DNA of 26,460 nucleotides from a virus. Below are positions 7,529 through 15,788 of this stretch, piece by piece. The stretch spans positions 1-26,460 of IMG/VR virus record IMGVR_UViG_3300024999_000344; one strand, 5' to 3'. The position numbers and the translations under genes were made by a program. The notes beneath the pieces were generated by a model. It was given only the letters and a program-made list of their open reading frames with translations. It had not been told where the DNA came from and searched no databases. The first letter of the stretch is position 1; the number at the start of each line of letters is the position of its first letter.

Positions 7529-7723
7529 ATGAATACGTTCAAATCTAAAGTGATGCAAAAACTTCAATCCTTCTTACTTGAGCGTGAAAACGAACCAACT
7601 AGAGATGCAGCCAATGTAATAATTCCTAATGGAGTTACAGCAGCAGCAACCATACAAGCAATTAAAGATTGTATTAAAATAGTTGAAGGAACAAGTAATG
7701 AAAGCACACCTGAAAACACTTGA
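7529..7723 (+). CDS. Hypothetical protein (64 aa)
   Basis: A 64-aa protein with a helical N-terminus (KSKVMQKLQSFLLERENEP) followed by VIIPNGVTAAATIQAIKDCIKIVEG and a polar tail. It has the strongest ribosome binding site of the small-gene cluster (GGAGGG), placed inside a small hairpin. Its 3' end overlaps the next gene by 26 bases in another frame. No family is recognised. Confidence 0.65.
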   Translation: MNTFKSKVMQKLQSFLLERENEPTRDAANVIIPNGVTAAATIQAIKDCIKIVEGTSNESTPENT

Positions 7724-7952
7724 CAGAGCTGGTATTAATGCTCCATTGATTCGAGAATTTCTTATTAAGGAGCTAACTGAGGCTAGCATAATTGCTATTG
7801 AAGAAAAGGTCAAACAACTCTATAGTCAGATAAGAGTTTTAGCTGATATAAGAATGCAATTAATGAATAAATCAAAAGACTTTATAATTGATCCCAGAGA
7901 AGATTTGCATAATGATTTGATAGTAGCTTTAAATCATGAGGATGGAGAATAA
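7698..7952 (+). CDS. Hypothetical helical protein (84 aa)
   Basis: An 84-aa protein from ATG 7698 (MKAHLKTLDRAG), chosen because AAGGAA lies 6 bases upstream. A TTG at 7683 in the same frame would add five residues but has no better signal. The product is mainly helical with a charged middle (EEKVKQLYSQIRVLADIRMQL), possibly a coiled coil. It overlaps the end of the preceding gene, and its own end overlaps the region just before thyX. Function unknown. Confidence 0.65.
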   Translation: MKAHLKTLDRAGINAPLIREFLIKELTEASIIAIEEKVKQLYSQIRVLADIRMQLMNKSKDFIIDPREDLHNDLIVALNHEDGE

Positions 7953-7956
7953 AAAT

Positions 7957-8823
7957 ATGAAAATAATCAAACCAAGCGTTGAATATTTCGGAGCAGTACC
8001 GACAGAATATAATGCCGCTCTCAAGTTTATCGAGATAGCAGGACGAACTTGCTACAAGTCAGAAGATAAGATCACCGAGGATAGTGCTGAGGGGTTCGTT
8101 CGGAAGCTGATTAAGGCTGGACATCTGGCTATGGTTGAACATTCAAATTTTGTAGTTCGAACTAACAATAGTTTCACTCCTGCATATATTGCATTGATGA
8201 CAGAACAATTAGGAAAATATATTAATGTAAAAGTATGGAAAGACCATATATATGTAGGTGGTAGTTTAACAGCATGGGCGCAAGTTACTATGGAGATTAG
8301 ATATGCTACAGTACTTGTACCTTTTGTGGATATATACGGAGCGCTGTTTGATCAAAGTATGGTGAAGATTCATTCATCTTGGGAAGTCTGCCCGCATGAC
8401 GAAATCCCAAAAGAACTCCACCGTTACTCAGCTAAGTTCATCTGTGATCGTGGTGTCAGTCATGAGTTGGTGAGGCACAGACCATGTAGCTTTGCACAAG
8501 AGTCAACAAGGTATGTGAATTATGGTGGCAAAGATATGGAGTTTATTGAACCCGATGAGTTTGAGGGATGGGTTGATCTTACTCAAGCTCGATTTAAAGA
8601 AGCATGTAAAATGTCTAGGAGATATTATAATGATCTTTTAAAGTATGGTGACCTCAAGCCTCAACAAGCCCGAGCCGTCCTGCCAAATGCTCTGAAGACC
8701 GAGATCGTGGTTACAACCGATGCTGCTGAGTGGGAGCATATCAGAAAGCTGCGAACAGCTAAATCAGCTCATCCTGATATGCAGCGAGTAATGAATATGA
8801 TGCCCTGGGAGGAATTCTTATGA
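7957..8823 (+). CDS. thyX: FAD-dependent thymidylate synthase
   Basis: Makes dTMP from dUMP using methylenetetrahydrofolate, NADPH and FAD. The ThyX signature RHRPCSFAQESTRY is intact (RHR at residues 173-175 and the motif Ser at 183 counted from ATG 7957). Other typical parts are the N-terminal RTCYKS, GHLAMVEHSNFV and the C-terminal WEHIRKLRTAKSAHPD. ATG 7957 is preferred because GGAG lies about 9 bases upstream; an earlier in-frame ATG at 7936 would add seven residues inside the previous gene. The 288-aa length fits longer ThyX members. The stretch at about 8140-8350 has markedly more A/T-ending codons than the rest, a hint of mosaic origin. It supplies thymidine for phage DNA synthesis beside the glycosylase-polymerase. 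Confidence 0.95.
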   Translation: MKIIKPSVEYFGAVPTEYNAALKFIEIAGRTCYKSEDKITEDSAEGFVRKLIKAGHLAMVEHSNFVVRTNNSFTPAYIALMTEQLGKYINVKVWKDHIYVGGSLTAWAQVTMEIRYATVLVPFVDIYGALFDQSMVKIHSSWEVCPHDEIPKELHRYSAKFICDRGVSHELVRHRPCSFAQESTRYVNYGGKDMEFIEPDEFEGWVDLTQARFKEACKMSRRYYNDLLKYGDLKPQQARAVLPNALKTEIVVTTDAAEWEHIRKLRTAKSAHPDMQRVMNMMPWEEFL

Positions 8824-9041
8824 TTCAATATTTTACTATTCCAATAGCTTTGTTATTTGGTTTATTGGCTATTTACAAAGGATATATCAGACCAAAGCGT
8901 GAAGATCTTATTTCTGTAAAAATTAAGTTGCACACTGAAGCAAGTGTATTAGCCTTCACTGCAAGTACAATTTCTTTTCTTGGTTTATTATTTGATCAAA
9001 TATATAAATCTATATATGGGCATTATATATACTTCTTTTAA
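8820..9041 (+). CDS. Small membrane protein
   Basis: A 73-aa protein with two predicted membrane helices, about residues 6-23 (IPIALLFGLLAIY) and 43-60 (VLAFTASTISFLGLLF), separated by a basic loop (RPKREDLISVKIK). It overlaps thyX by 4 bases (ATGA), indicating coupled translation, and is the last gene of the plus-strand block. It lacks the features of a recognisable holin and no endolysin is adjacent, so I leave the function open. A/T-rich codon use matches the other small unknown genes. Confidence 0.65.
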   Translation: MIQYFTIPIALLFGLLAIYKGYIRPKREDLISVKIKLHTEASVLAFTASTISFLGLLFDQIYKSIYGHYIYFF

Positions 9042-9055
9042 AGATTAAAATAAAT

Positions 9056-9083
9056 GGGACATGAATCTACCCATGTCCCTTTT
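9056..9083. terminator. Bidirectional intrinsic terminator between convergent operons
   Basis: GGGACATG (9056-9063) and CATGTCCC (9072-9079) form a perfect 8-bp stem with an 8-base loop. TTTT follows on the plus strand, and the minus strand continues with a T-rich run (complement of TAAAATAAA). It lies in the 63-base gap between the two convergent gene blocks, exactly where both transcripts should end. Confidence 0.8.
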
Positions 9084-9104
9084 AGTTTAATTGCTTTATA
9101 AAGT

Positions 9105-12100
9105 TTATCTTAATTCAAAATATCTTTTCAATATCACCTCTCGTTGCTGCTGCAACTGTCCAAGCCTCTCTCGAACATTTGTTGTCTGATCAATCTTTTT
9201 CAACTTATTAATTACTGCCTGGTTTCGATTTAATGCTGATTGAAAATTTTCATGCAACTTCATTTGTTTGAAGCCATCCAGGTTTGAATTCAAGAAAGTT
9301 CTCTTGTCTTCAGAATTTTCAAGCTGCTTCTTGAATACATCCACTTCCTTACTGATCTTACCAAATTCTTGTTCATTGCTACTCTTCTTATAGTCTTCCC
9401 CTCGTCCGTAATGCCAATAATAAAGCTTTCCACCAATCGGGATTGATTCTACAATTCTGGCATGATCATAATCAATTGTATCACCCGTAATATAAGATCC
9501 GTACAATTGGTTAAGATCCTTACTGATGGAATTTACAAATCTGAAAGGAGGTAAAATTTGGCCAATTAATCCAGATCCTAGACCTTCCCGAGCTGTTTGC
9601 ATCCTTACAAACTTTGATGCTCCGCCCATGGTTAGAAAGTTTTCAATCACGTGATCTTCAAACTTTGTTTCTTTTCCCAACATCCAATCCTTCAGTTCAT
9701 CCGCTCCTGCATTAGCAAGTGTAAGCAAACTCACCAGCTTGATCATGTTACCAATTCCTTCAATAACCTGATCCCGTTCTCCAGTCTTAATTTTGTGCCA
9801 AGCTTCATTTCGGAAAACATCAAATTGCTTGAGTGTGTATGTCTTGAGCATATAAAAAACTCGGCCATTTCCACTCTTGAGATATTGCTCTGACATTTCA
9901 GAAAGCGCTACAGGTTGGAAATCCAACAATCTATGATACAACAACATCTTAACGTTGTCTGTAGAATTGTTTGCAAGCAAATCATTTATTACACTTTCCG
10001 ACTGTGTTCCAAAGATAGGCTTGATTTGCTTCAACAATGCTTGGCGTCCATCTTCAGTGCTGGCCATAGCTTTGTAGTTACTAAACGCATTATTGATTAA
10101 AGTCTCCTTGCCTATTGAATCAATACGTTCCAGTCCAACTAGTTTAAATACCTTACTGACTGCATTCCCCAATGTTGTGCCGTCTGCAAACTCTTGTGCG
10201 ATCCTCTCAATTCCGAGGTCTTCCTTAGTTATTTCAGACTTCTTAGTTATGGCCTTACCAACATTCTTAACTGTATCAGCTAGTCCACGTGGTGTCCATA
10301 CTTTGCCAACATACATCGCCCAAGCAAGATCACCAATCTGAGTCAATGCAGATATTGGTGATCCCATAACATCGATGTATGACATATTTTTGTATGCATT
10401 AACTATTCCTGTAGCTCCATGTTCATGAAATCTTGCATCAAGAATATCCCTAACTACTTTTTCATCATCTGCTTGGATTCGTCCACTCAATCGAAGGTCA
10501 TTAATATATGAGCCAATATTCTCAGTGTAATCTCTCTGAAGTTTGTACTTATCCAATTCTTGTTCGATTCTAATCAAGTCACCAGAAACATCATCTATAC
10601 GAGTAGCATTATTGGCTTTTTCGTATTCCGTGAGCATTACCTGCTTTCGTTTCTTTTCAGCTTTTAGGGTTGCTATTCTTTCTGGAACCTTACCAAAGAA
10701 ACGTCTAGCCTCAATTTTCTTCGTCATACTATAGATGTATTGCATCAATGCTGCGTCACTATCCATGTAGAACTTATTCAAAAGTGGTGGAACAGTTTCA
10801 TATTGCCTGGCTTGAATGTTGCCTGGACCACCAAGTCCAAGGTTCCTGCCCAGTATTGTGTTGCTTGCAATATCTGCTGCCTGTTCAGGATATGCAAGCT
10901 CAAACTTTTCAACTGTCATACCCAGTTTGTCTGCATAAACTTTGATTGCATCAGTAATAACTGGTCGTTGAGAAATTCCTTTTGTTGCCTGCAAGAAGCC
11001 TTCTTGATCCTTGATTATTCGAGGCCAGTATTCTTCAATAAAACCTACATCATAACCAACATCAATTGCATCTTGCCTAATTTGATTTAAGACTGCTCGC
11101 AGCTTTTCTTGATCAGCGGTCATGTTGTATTTTTCTGCAAGTTCTTTTATCTTAACCTCGTCTGAGTTACGTCTCGCTGCATCCCAAACAAATTTGTCTT
11201 GCGGACTCATTTGCTTAGTCTTCTCAAGGAGTGGATGAGCAATACGTAATGCGGTTACAATCTTTTGTGAAGTCCGAAAGTCTAGGTTTCTAATCTCTGA
11301 ACGGAGCATAGGATCTACATTCTTAAGCCTGGTTGAAATAGATCCTAATCCTTTGTCGATGAGTTGCTTAATTTCATGTCCACGCATACGAAGCATCTGA
11401 CCGATTGTACGAACCAAACTATTTCGTTCGCTGAACATTTGATGATAAACGTCATCACTAATTTTTTGAGTTAGGGCTTCACGAACCTCGAACATCGGCA
11501 TACCTTCACGTAGTGCCTTAGATTTCATGCGGTTCGTGATTGGAATGCTTAATACATCAAAAGAATATGTTGTTTGATAATTATCTTGAGAATATTTACC
11601 TATTATCTTAGTTGTAGCTACTTTCGCATTTCCCCACTTGTTCTTATTGAACTCTGCATTAAAAGTATTCGGGAGTATCTTATCATAAAACTCTTGCATA
11701 CCATGAAGTCTTTTAGCTTGTTCTTCTTCAGTGCCTTGAGCATAACGATCAAACTGCTGCTGCCCAGTAGTCCATGCAATTTTATCAAAACCATTCTCAG
11801 CAGCATACCTGACCATTCGCTTCATGGCAAGGAGAGACCATTGAGTAGAGTTCTTGAATGGTGCATTGGGAATTGTAGGTAATTTTGGTAATTTTTCTAA
11901 CCTTTCTAATCCTTGTCCATTTAATAATTCGTTACGCTCTCCAGTAGTAATAAATCCTTGATTATATAATTCATTTATATATGGATTATTTTTAATTTCA
12001 TTTTCATAACCACGCTTCTTTCCTTCCTGATGCCAGTCACTCTGCACCTCTTCAAGGAAAAGAACTTTATTTCCATCTGCATCAGTTCGTTCATTGAACC

Positions 12101-15100
12101 TAATATGAGCTAAGACATTCTTTTCATCCCAATGAATTGTTTTATAACCATGAGATTTTCTTATATTAGCAATTTGAAGTTGCTTAATTTCATCAGATGA
12201 TAAATCAGTAAAATCTTTACCAAACATTGTTTGTGCATCTTGATTAAGAGTAGTTGGTTTGTTTGGTAAAGTAAGTAATATTTCTTTGTAATTCTTTCCA
12301 CCGAGAAGTTGATAAGTTGAATGCTTAGCTACTTCTGTTTGCGGATTAATTCCATCATTACGTATTACTTCACTAACTTCATCAGGGATATTTTCTGCCT
12401 CAATAGTTTCACCCGTATAAATATCAACTAAAGACCAATCATCATATTCTTCTTCATAACGATAACCTAAAGGACCCAACTTTTTATTTATTCTATCAGA
12501 AATAATTTGCTCAGATTCTTTAACTACTTCTTCAAGATGAACATTATTTTCCTGAACAAATTTCAACAAAGCTGCCTGACTAACTTTTCCTTCCTGCTTA
12601 TCAAGCCAATCATTCACACCGACCCAATCAAGTTCATCCTGCTTAATTCCAGGAAAGTTCTTAATCATTCCTTTCCACTGATCAGGTGTTGCTTGCTTCT
12701 GATTAAACCCAGTAATCGCATTCTCAAGTGCAGAGTACCACTTATTTGCTACTTCTTCAGCCTGAGAAACAGTAACTTGAACAGTTTGTCCATTAACTTG
12801 ACGCTTATAAATCTTTCCACTTTCTACTTCACGAGCCAATCCTGAAACTGTTTGCTTACCAAAACTTAACAATTGCTGAAAGAAATCCATTACCCTTTGA
12901 ATCACTTTACCAAAAGTAGTGTTTCGATACTCCGCTCTGTTGACCATAATCTGAGCAAACATGTTCGCACGATTTTCAACCATCCTCTGCTTCGGATCTT
13001 TGTGAGTACTCAGAGCAAAATCAAGCTTGCCTGCCTTTCGAAGTTTATTAAACTCCTTATTCAAAGCACTATCATCTGCTTCTGTAATTAATCCCAAGTT
13101 ATCAAGGACATGCTTGTTCTCATGCCAAAGAGTCTTATTGTCTGCAAAGTTTTCATCAAGAAGAATTTCATTCCCAACAGTAATGCCAAAGATACTTTGA
13201 CCTTTGGACATTTGCCCAGTTTCAATTGCTAACTTAATAAAGCCTTCGCCTGCATTTTGTATGCTATTAATCTTTACGCCTTGTCCATTTTTGAACTGAA
13301 CAGATACTGAACCATTTTCATTCTGAGTAATTGTTTGATTTGGAAAAGTCTTTTTAATATCATCAAGATTTACTTTACCTAAGGCTTTTTGATTTTCGTT
13401 TACTTGAAACTGTGGAACACTACCTACTTGCCGTTCATTAGTGAACCTACTCGGCAACCCTCCGGGCAAGTTTCTAGGAACCTCAGGTTCAACTGCCTGC
13501 CTATTTACTGACGGAATATCACCAAGATCTTTAGCAATTTGTTGAAACCATGCCTGGCGTTTATTCTGCTCAGCTAAAGATGGAACAATATTTTGTTTTG
13601 CTTCACTTTGTATCGTAGTATCACTCTTAACATTATTTTCAATTTCATTAAGTTGAGTCTCAAAGAACTTACGCTTCATATAAGCTTCAGTTCCAGGAGT
13701 CATTTTTTCGCGGGCTACTTCTAATTCACCTTTAACTTCTTGCCAATAATTTTCAATAATATTTCTTTCAGCTGGACTAAACTTTTGATTAAGAAAACTA
13801 GTTATTTGATTTTGATAGTCGCTGATTACTCGTAACTTCTCAAGATCTTCTGGATTTGTTGCAACTTCTTGAAGTAAACTTTGTTTTCTTTCATTATCTT
13901 TTGTATTATTTATTTCATTTACATAATCAACAATACTATTATAGCGTTGATTAATCACTCCTTGATCTTTCAATTCATTAAATCTTGCCTGCAGATCATC
14001 AGCATATTGACTGGCATTCTGTAAAATCCTTTCACGCTTAGGATCTACTTGCCTTTCTTGAGTTTTAAGATTAGTTATTTCATTATAATAATCAGTAATA
14101 TCTTTTGCAACTTTTTGGTCTGGCAATGCATTAATAGTTTCTGCAGATTCAGCAGCATCTTTTTCAAAACCTACTTTATCACTTTGATTAATATTAGCAG
14201 TACCAAAAAGCTCTTCAAGATATTTCTGTCTACCATCTCTAGTAGTGTATGGAGCAAAAGCCTTCTTAACCTCAGGCGTTTCTTTATCAAGTAACTCATT
14301 ACGCCTTTTGTTCAGTTGAATAAGGTTATTTTCAATTACTTTTTTTTCTTCTGCACTTGGTGATGTTTTAGCATCTAATGCATAAGGATCAAACTTACGA
14401 TTATATTGCTCAGAGAGAGTTGTAATCTCATTATCAATATTTGTAATTCTTTCATTAAGTTGGCTTGCATCAGCAATTCTCTTCTCAGTTAACTTATTTT
14501 CAATCTCTCTTACTTCCTTCTCTTCAGGAGAAAATGCTTCATATTCTTTCTTAACAAGCTCTTCTTTCTTCTGTATTCCAGAATTAATCCGATCTAGAAG
14601 ACTTTGATTATTTTTATTATCCTCAACAGTCTTTCTAATTAATTCAGCCGGATCAACATTTAGCTCTCTTGCTTTCTGATCAAGTTTATAAGGATCATCA
14701 AGAATTTCTTTATTTAAATTAAGAGTTTCATTTAAAGTTTGAATACTCTTATCAAGTTCATCTTCTTTCAAATTGAGAATATTTGCTGCCTGTCTATCAA
14801 GCTCTAACTCTTGTTCAGTCTTTTCAGCTGGCTTATCTACTCCTGGAAGTAAATTTGCTCCGCCACCCATTACTCCACCAAGAATAATAGCTTGTGCAGC
14901 TCCTTCAGGAACTCCATCAAGCAAAGGCTTATCAAGAGCTGCATTAGTAAATATTGTCTCTTGAACAGTTTGTGGTAATTCTTCAAACACACCTTCAGTT
15001 ATACCACCACCAACAATAGATTTTACAACACCTTTAAACCCTTCTTTCTTAGCAGGATTTAATCCAGAAATTACCATCGTATCTATATCAGCAAAACCAA

Positions 15101-15764
15101 GTTTTTTGGCTAGTGATCCCCCAACTAATCCAAAAGCTGCTGTTCCTAATCCTGAAGCTGCTGCAAGGGCAGATTGTTCAGCAGTCAAAAGATCATCAGG
15201 TGTAGCATTTCTTATTTGCTCTGCAGTTTGGCCAGCAGATATTGCCCCCTCACCAACTGATCCAGCAGCGATAGCAGATCCAGTTTTGCCTAATGCAGTT
15301 ACAACCTTTGGTAATAATTTACTACTAAGAGCTATAGCACCACGACCTAATACACCACCAGCAGCAACGGATGGCAATGTTTCAACAATACCATGAGCAA
15401 TAGTGCTTGGATTTTCTAACATTGCTTGTGCTGTATTAACAAAGCCTTTTGCAGAATCAACCTTTTTATTTGCTTCTTGTTGAGCAAGAGAATATTCTTC
15501 AGAAAGATCTGTCTGCCATTCTTCTGGCTTTATGCCAATATGCTCAAGGCCACGACCAACTCTACCACCAGTTGGAATGTCAGCAAGCCCTACAATTCCT
15601 TGACCTGCACCAATAACACCTTTAGCAAGAGATATTCCAGTGTCTTTTAATGTAGAGCCTAAAGTACGTTCAGGAACAGGAACATTAATTTCTTCTGTAT
15701 CATCAAAAAAACTTTTTGCTACTGGCGAAGTAGTTTCTTCTGTATCATCAAAAAATCCAGCCAT
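9105..15764 (-). CDS. Giant polyvalent-type protein, putative virion/DNA-ejection protein with zincin motif
   Basis: A 2219-aa multidomain protein. In order: tandem FFDDTEE motifs (residues 4-10 and 19-25); a Gly/Ala-rich, weakly hydrophobic region (about 35-310); long charged coiled coils (about 320-770); a zincin-like metallopeptidase motif HENKH (H881, E882, H885), with E930 in VENRAN a plausible third ligand; a helical segment around DELDWVGVNDWL; a conserved block with HIRFNERTDADG, EEVQSDWH and IAWTTGQQQ (about 1215-1320); and a C-terminal part with GSPISALTQIGDLAWAM (about 1797) and a probable membrane helix near 2000-2020. These segments resemble the large polyvalent proteins of phages, thought to be packaged and ejected with DNA. 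It is last in the virion operon and starts after AGGT, 8 bases upstream. Exact domain names are from memory; peptidase activity is inferred. Confidence 0.85.
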   Translation of the reverse strand: MAGFFDDTEETTSPVAKSFFDDTEEINVPVPERTLGSTLKDTGISLAKGVIGAGQGIVGLADIPTGGRVGRGLEHIGIKPEEWQTDLSEEYSLAQQEANKKVDSAKGFVNTAQAMLENPSTIAHGIVETLPSVAAGGVLGRGAIALSSKLLPKVVTALGKTGSAIAAGSVGEGAISAGQTAEQIRNATPDDLLTAEQSALAAASGLGTAAFGLVGGSLAKKLGFADIDTMVISGLNPAKKEGFKGVVKSIVGGGITEGVFEELPQTVQETIFTNAALDKPLLDGVPEGAAQAIILGGVMGGGANLLPGVDKPAEKTEQELELDRQAANILNLKEDELDKSIQTLNETLNLNKEILDDPYKLDQKARELNVDPAELIRKTVEDNKNNQSLLDRINSGIQKKEELVKKEYEAFSPEEKEVREIENKLTEKRIADASQLNERITNIDNEITTLSEQYNRKFDPYALDAKTSPSAEEKKVIENNLIQLNKRRNELLDKETPEVKKAFAPYTTRDGRQKYLEELFGTANINQSDKVGFEKDAAESAETINALPDQKVAKDITDYYNEITNLKTQERQVDPKRERILQNASQYADDLQARFNELKDQGVINQRYNSIVDYVNEINNTKDNERKQSLLQEVATNPEDLEKLRVISDYQNQITSFLNQKFSPAERNIIENYWQEVKGELEVAREKMTPGTEAYMKRKFFETQLNEIENNVKSDTTIQSEAKQNIVPSLAEQNKRQAWFQQIAKDLGDIPSVNRQAVEPEVPRNLPGGLPSRFTNERQVGSVPQFQVNENQKALGKVNLDDIKKTFPNQTITQNENGSVSVQFKNGQGVKINSIQNAGEGFIKLAIETGQMSKGQSIFGITVGNEILLDENFADNKTLWHENKHVLDNLGLITEADDSALNKEFNKLRKAGKLDFALSTHKDPKQRMVENRANMFAQIMVNRAEYRNTTFGKVIQRVMDFFQQLLSFGKQTVSGLAREVESGKIYKRQVNGQTVQVTVSQAEEVANKWYSALENAITGFNQKQATPDQWKGMIKNFPGIKQDELDWVGVNDWLDKQEGKVSQAALLKFVQENNVHLEEVVKESEQIISDRINKKLGPLGYRYEEEYDDWSLVDIYTGETIEAENIPDEVSEVIRNDGINPQTEVAKHSTYQLLGGKNYKEILLTLPNKPTTLNQDAQTMFGKDFTDLSSDEIKQLQIANIRKSHGYKTIHWDEKNVLAHIRFNERTDADGNKVLFLEEVQSDWHQEGKKRGYENEIKNNPYINELYNQGFITTGERNELLNGQGLERLEKLPKLPTIPNAPFKNSTQWSLLAMKRMVRYAAENGFDKIAWTTGQQQFDRYAQGTEEEQAKRLHGMQEFYDKILPNTFNAEFNKNKWGNAKVATTKIIGKYSQDNYQTTYSFDVLSIPITNRMKSKALREGMPMFEVREALTQKISDDVYHQMFSERNSLVRTIGQMLRMRGHEIKQLIDKGLGSISTRLKNVDPMLRSEIRNLDFRTSQKIVTALRIAHPLLEKTKQMSPQDKFVWDAARRNSDEVKIKELAEKYNMTADQEKLRAVLNQIRQDAIDVGYDVGFIEEYWPRIIKDQEGFLQATKGISQRPVITDAIKVYADKLGMTVEKFELAYPEQAADIASNTILGRNLGLGGPGNIQARQYETVPPLLNKFYMDSDAALMQYIYSMTKKIEARRFFGKVPERIATLKAEKKRKQVMLTEYEKANNATRIDDVSGDLIRIEQELDKYKLQRDYTENIGSYINDLRLSGRIQADDEKVVRDILDARFHEHGATGIVNAYKNMSYIDVMGSPISALTQIGDLAWAMYVGKVWTPRGLADTVKNVGKAITKKSEITKEDLGIERIAQEFADGTTLGNAVSKVFKLVGLERIDSIGKETLINNAFSNYKAMASTEDGRQALLKQIKPIFGTQSESVINDLLANNSTDNVKMLLYHRLLDFQPVALSEMSEQYLKSGNGRVFYMLKTYTLKQFDVFRNEAWHKIKTGERDQVIEGIGNMIKLVSLLTLANAGADELKDWMLGKETKFEDHVIENFLTMGGASKFVRMQTAREGLGSGLIGQILPPFRFVNSISKDLNQLYGSYITGDTIDYDHARIVESIPIGGKLYYWHYGRGEDYKKSSNEQEFGKISKEVDVFKKQLENSEDKRTFLNSNLDGFKQMKLHENFQSALNRNQAVINKLKKIDQTTNVRERLGQLQQQREVILKRYFELR
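15689..15710 (-). repeat. 22-bp direct repeat, copy 2 (encodes FFDDTEE)
   Basis: Identical over 22 bases to 15734-15755, with starts 45 bases (15 codons) apart and in the same frame. Each copy encodes the FFDDTEE peptide near the N-terminus of the 2219-aa protein. Confidence 0.85.
15734..15755 (-). repeat. 22-bp direct repeat, copy 1 (encodes FFDDTEE)
   Basis: First copy in reading order of the perfect in-frame repeat also found at 15689-15710. Near-perfect DNA identity suggests a recent duplication or selection for the peptide. Confidence 0.85.
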
Positions 15765-15788
15765 TTTATTTACCTATAGTTTAATTTA

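Noticed and set aside
8820-9041. Holin
   Set aside because: Two membrane helices and small size are compatible, but there is no adjacent endolysin, and position after thyX in the early block gives no support.
9651-15650. Many plus-strand open frames of 60-116 codons inside the giant minus-strand gene
   Set aside because: They lie antisense to a continuous, motif-bearing 2219-aa frame, lack ribosome binding sites and have low-complexity compositions expected from antisense reading.
9105-15764. Reading the giant protein as a tape-measure protein
   Set aside because: Despite coiled coils and a membrane-like segment, it has polyvalent-type blocks and a zincin motif, and it lies last in the operon after the adsorption-type genes instead of before them.
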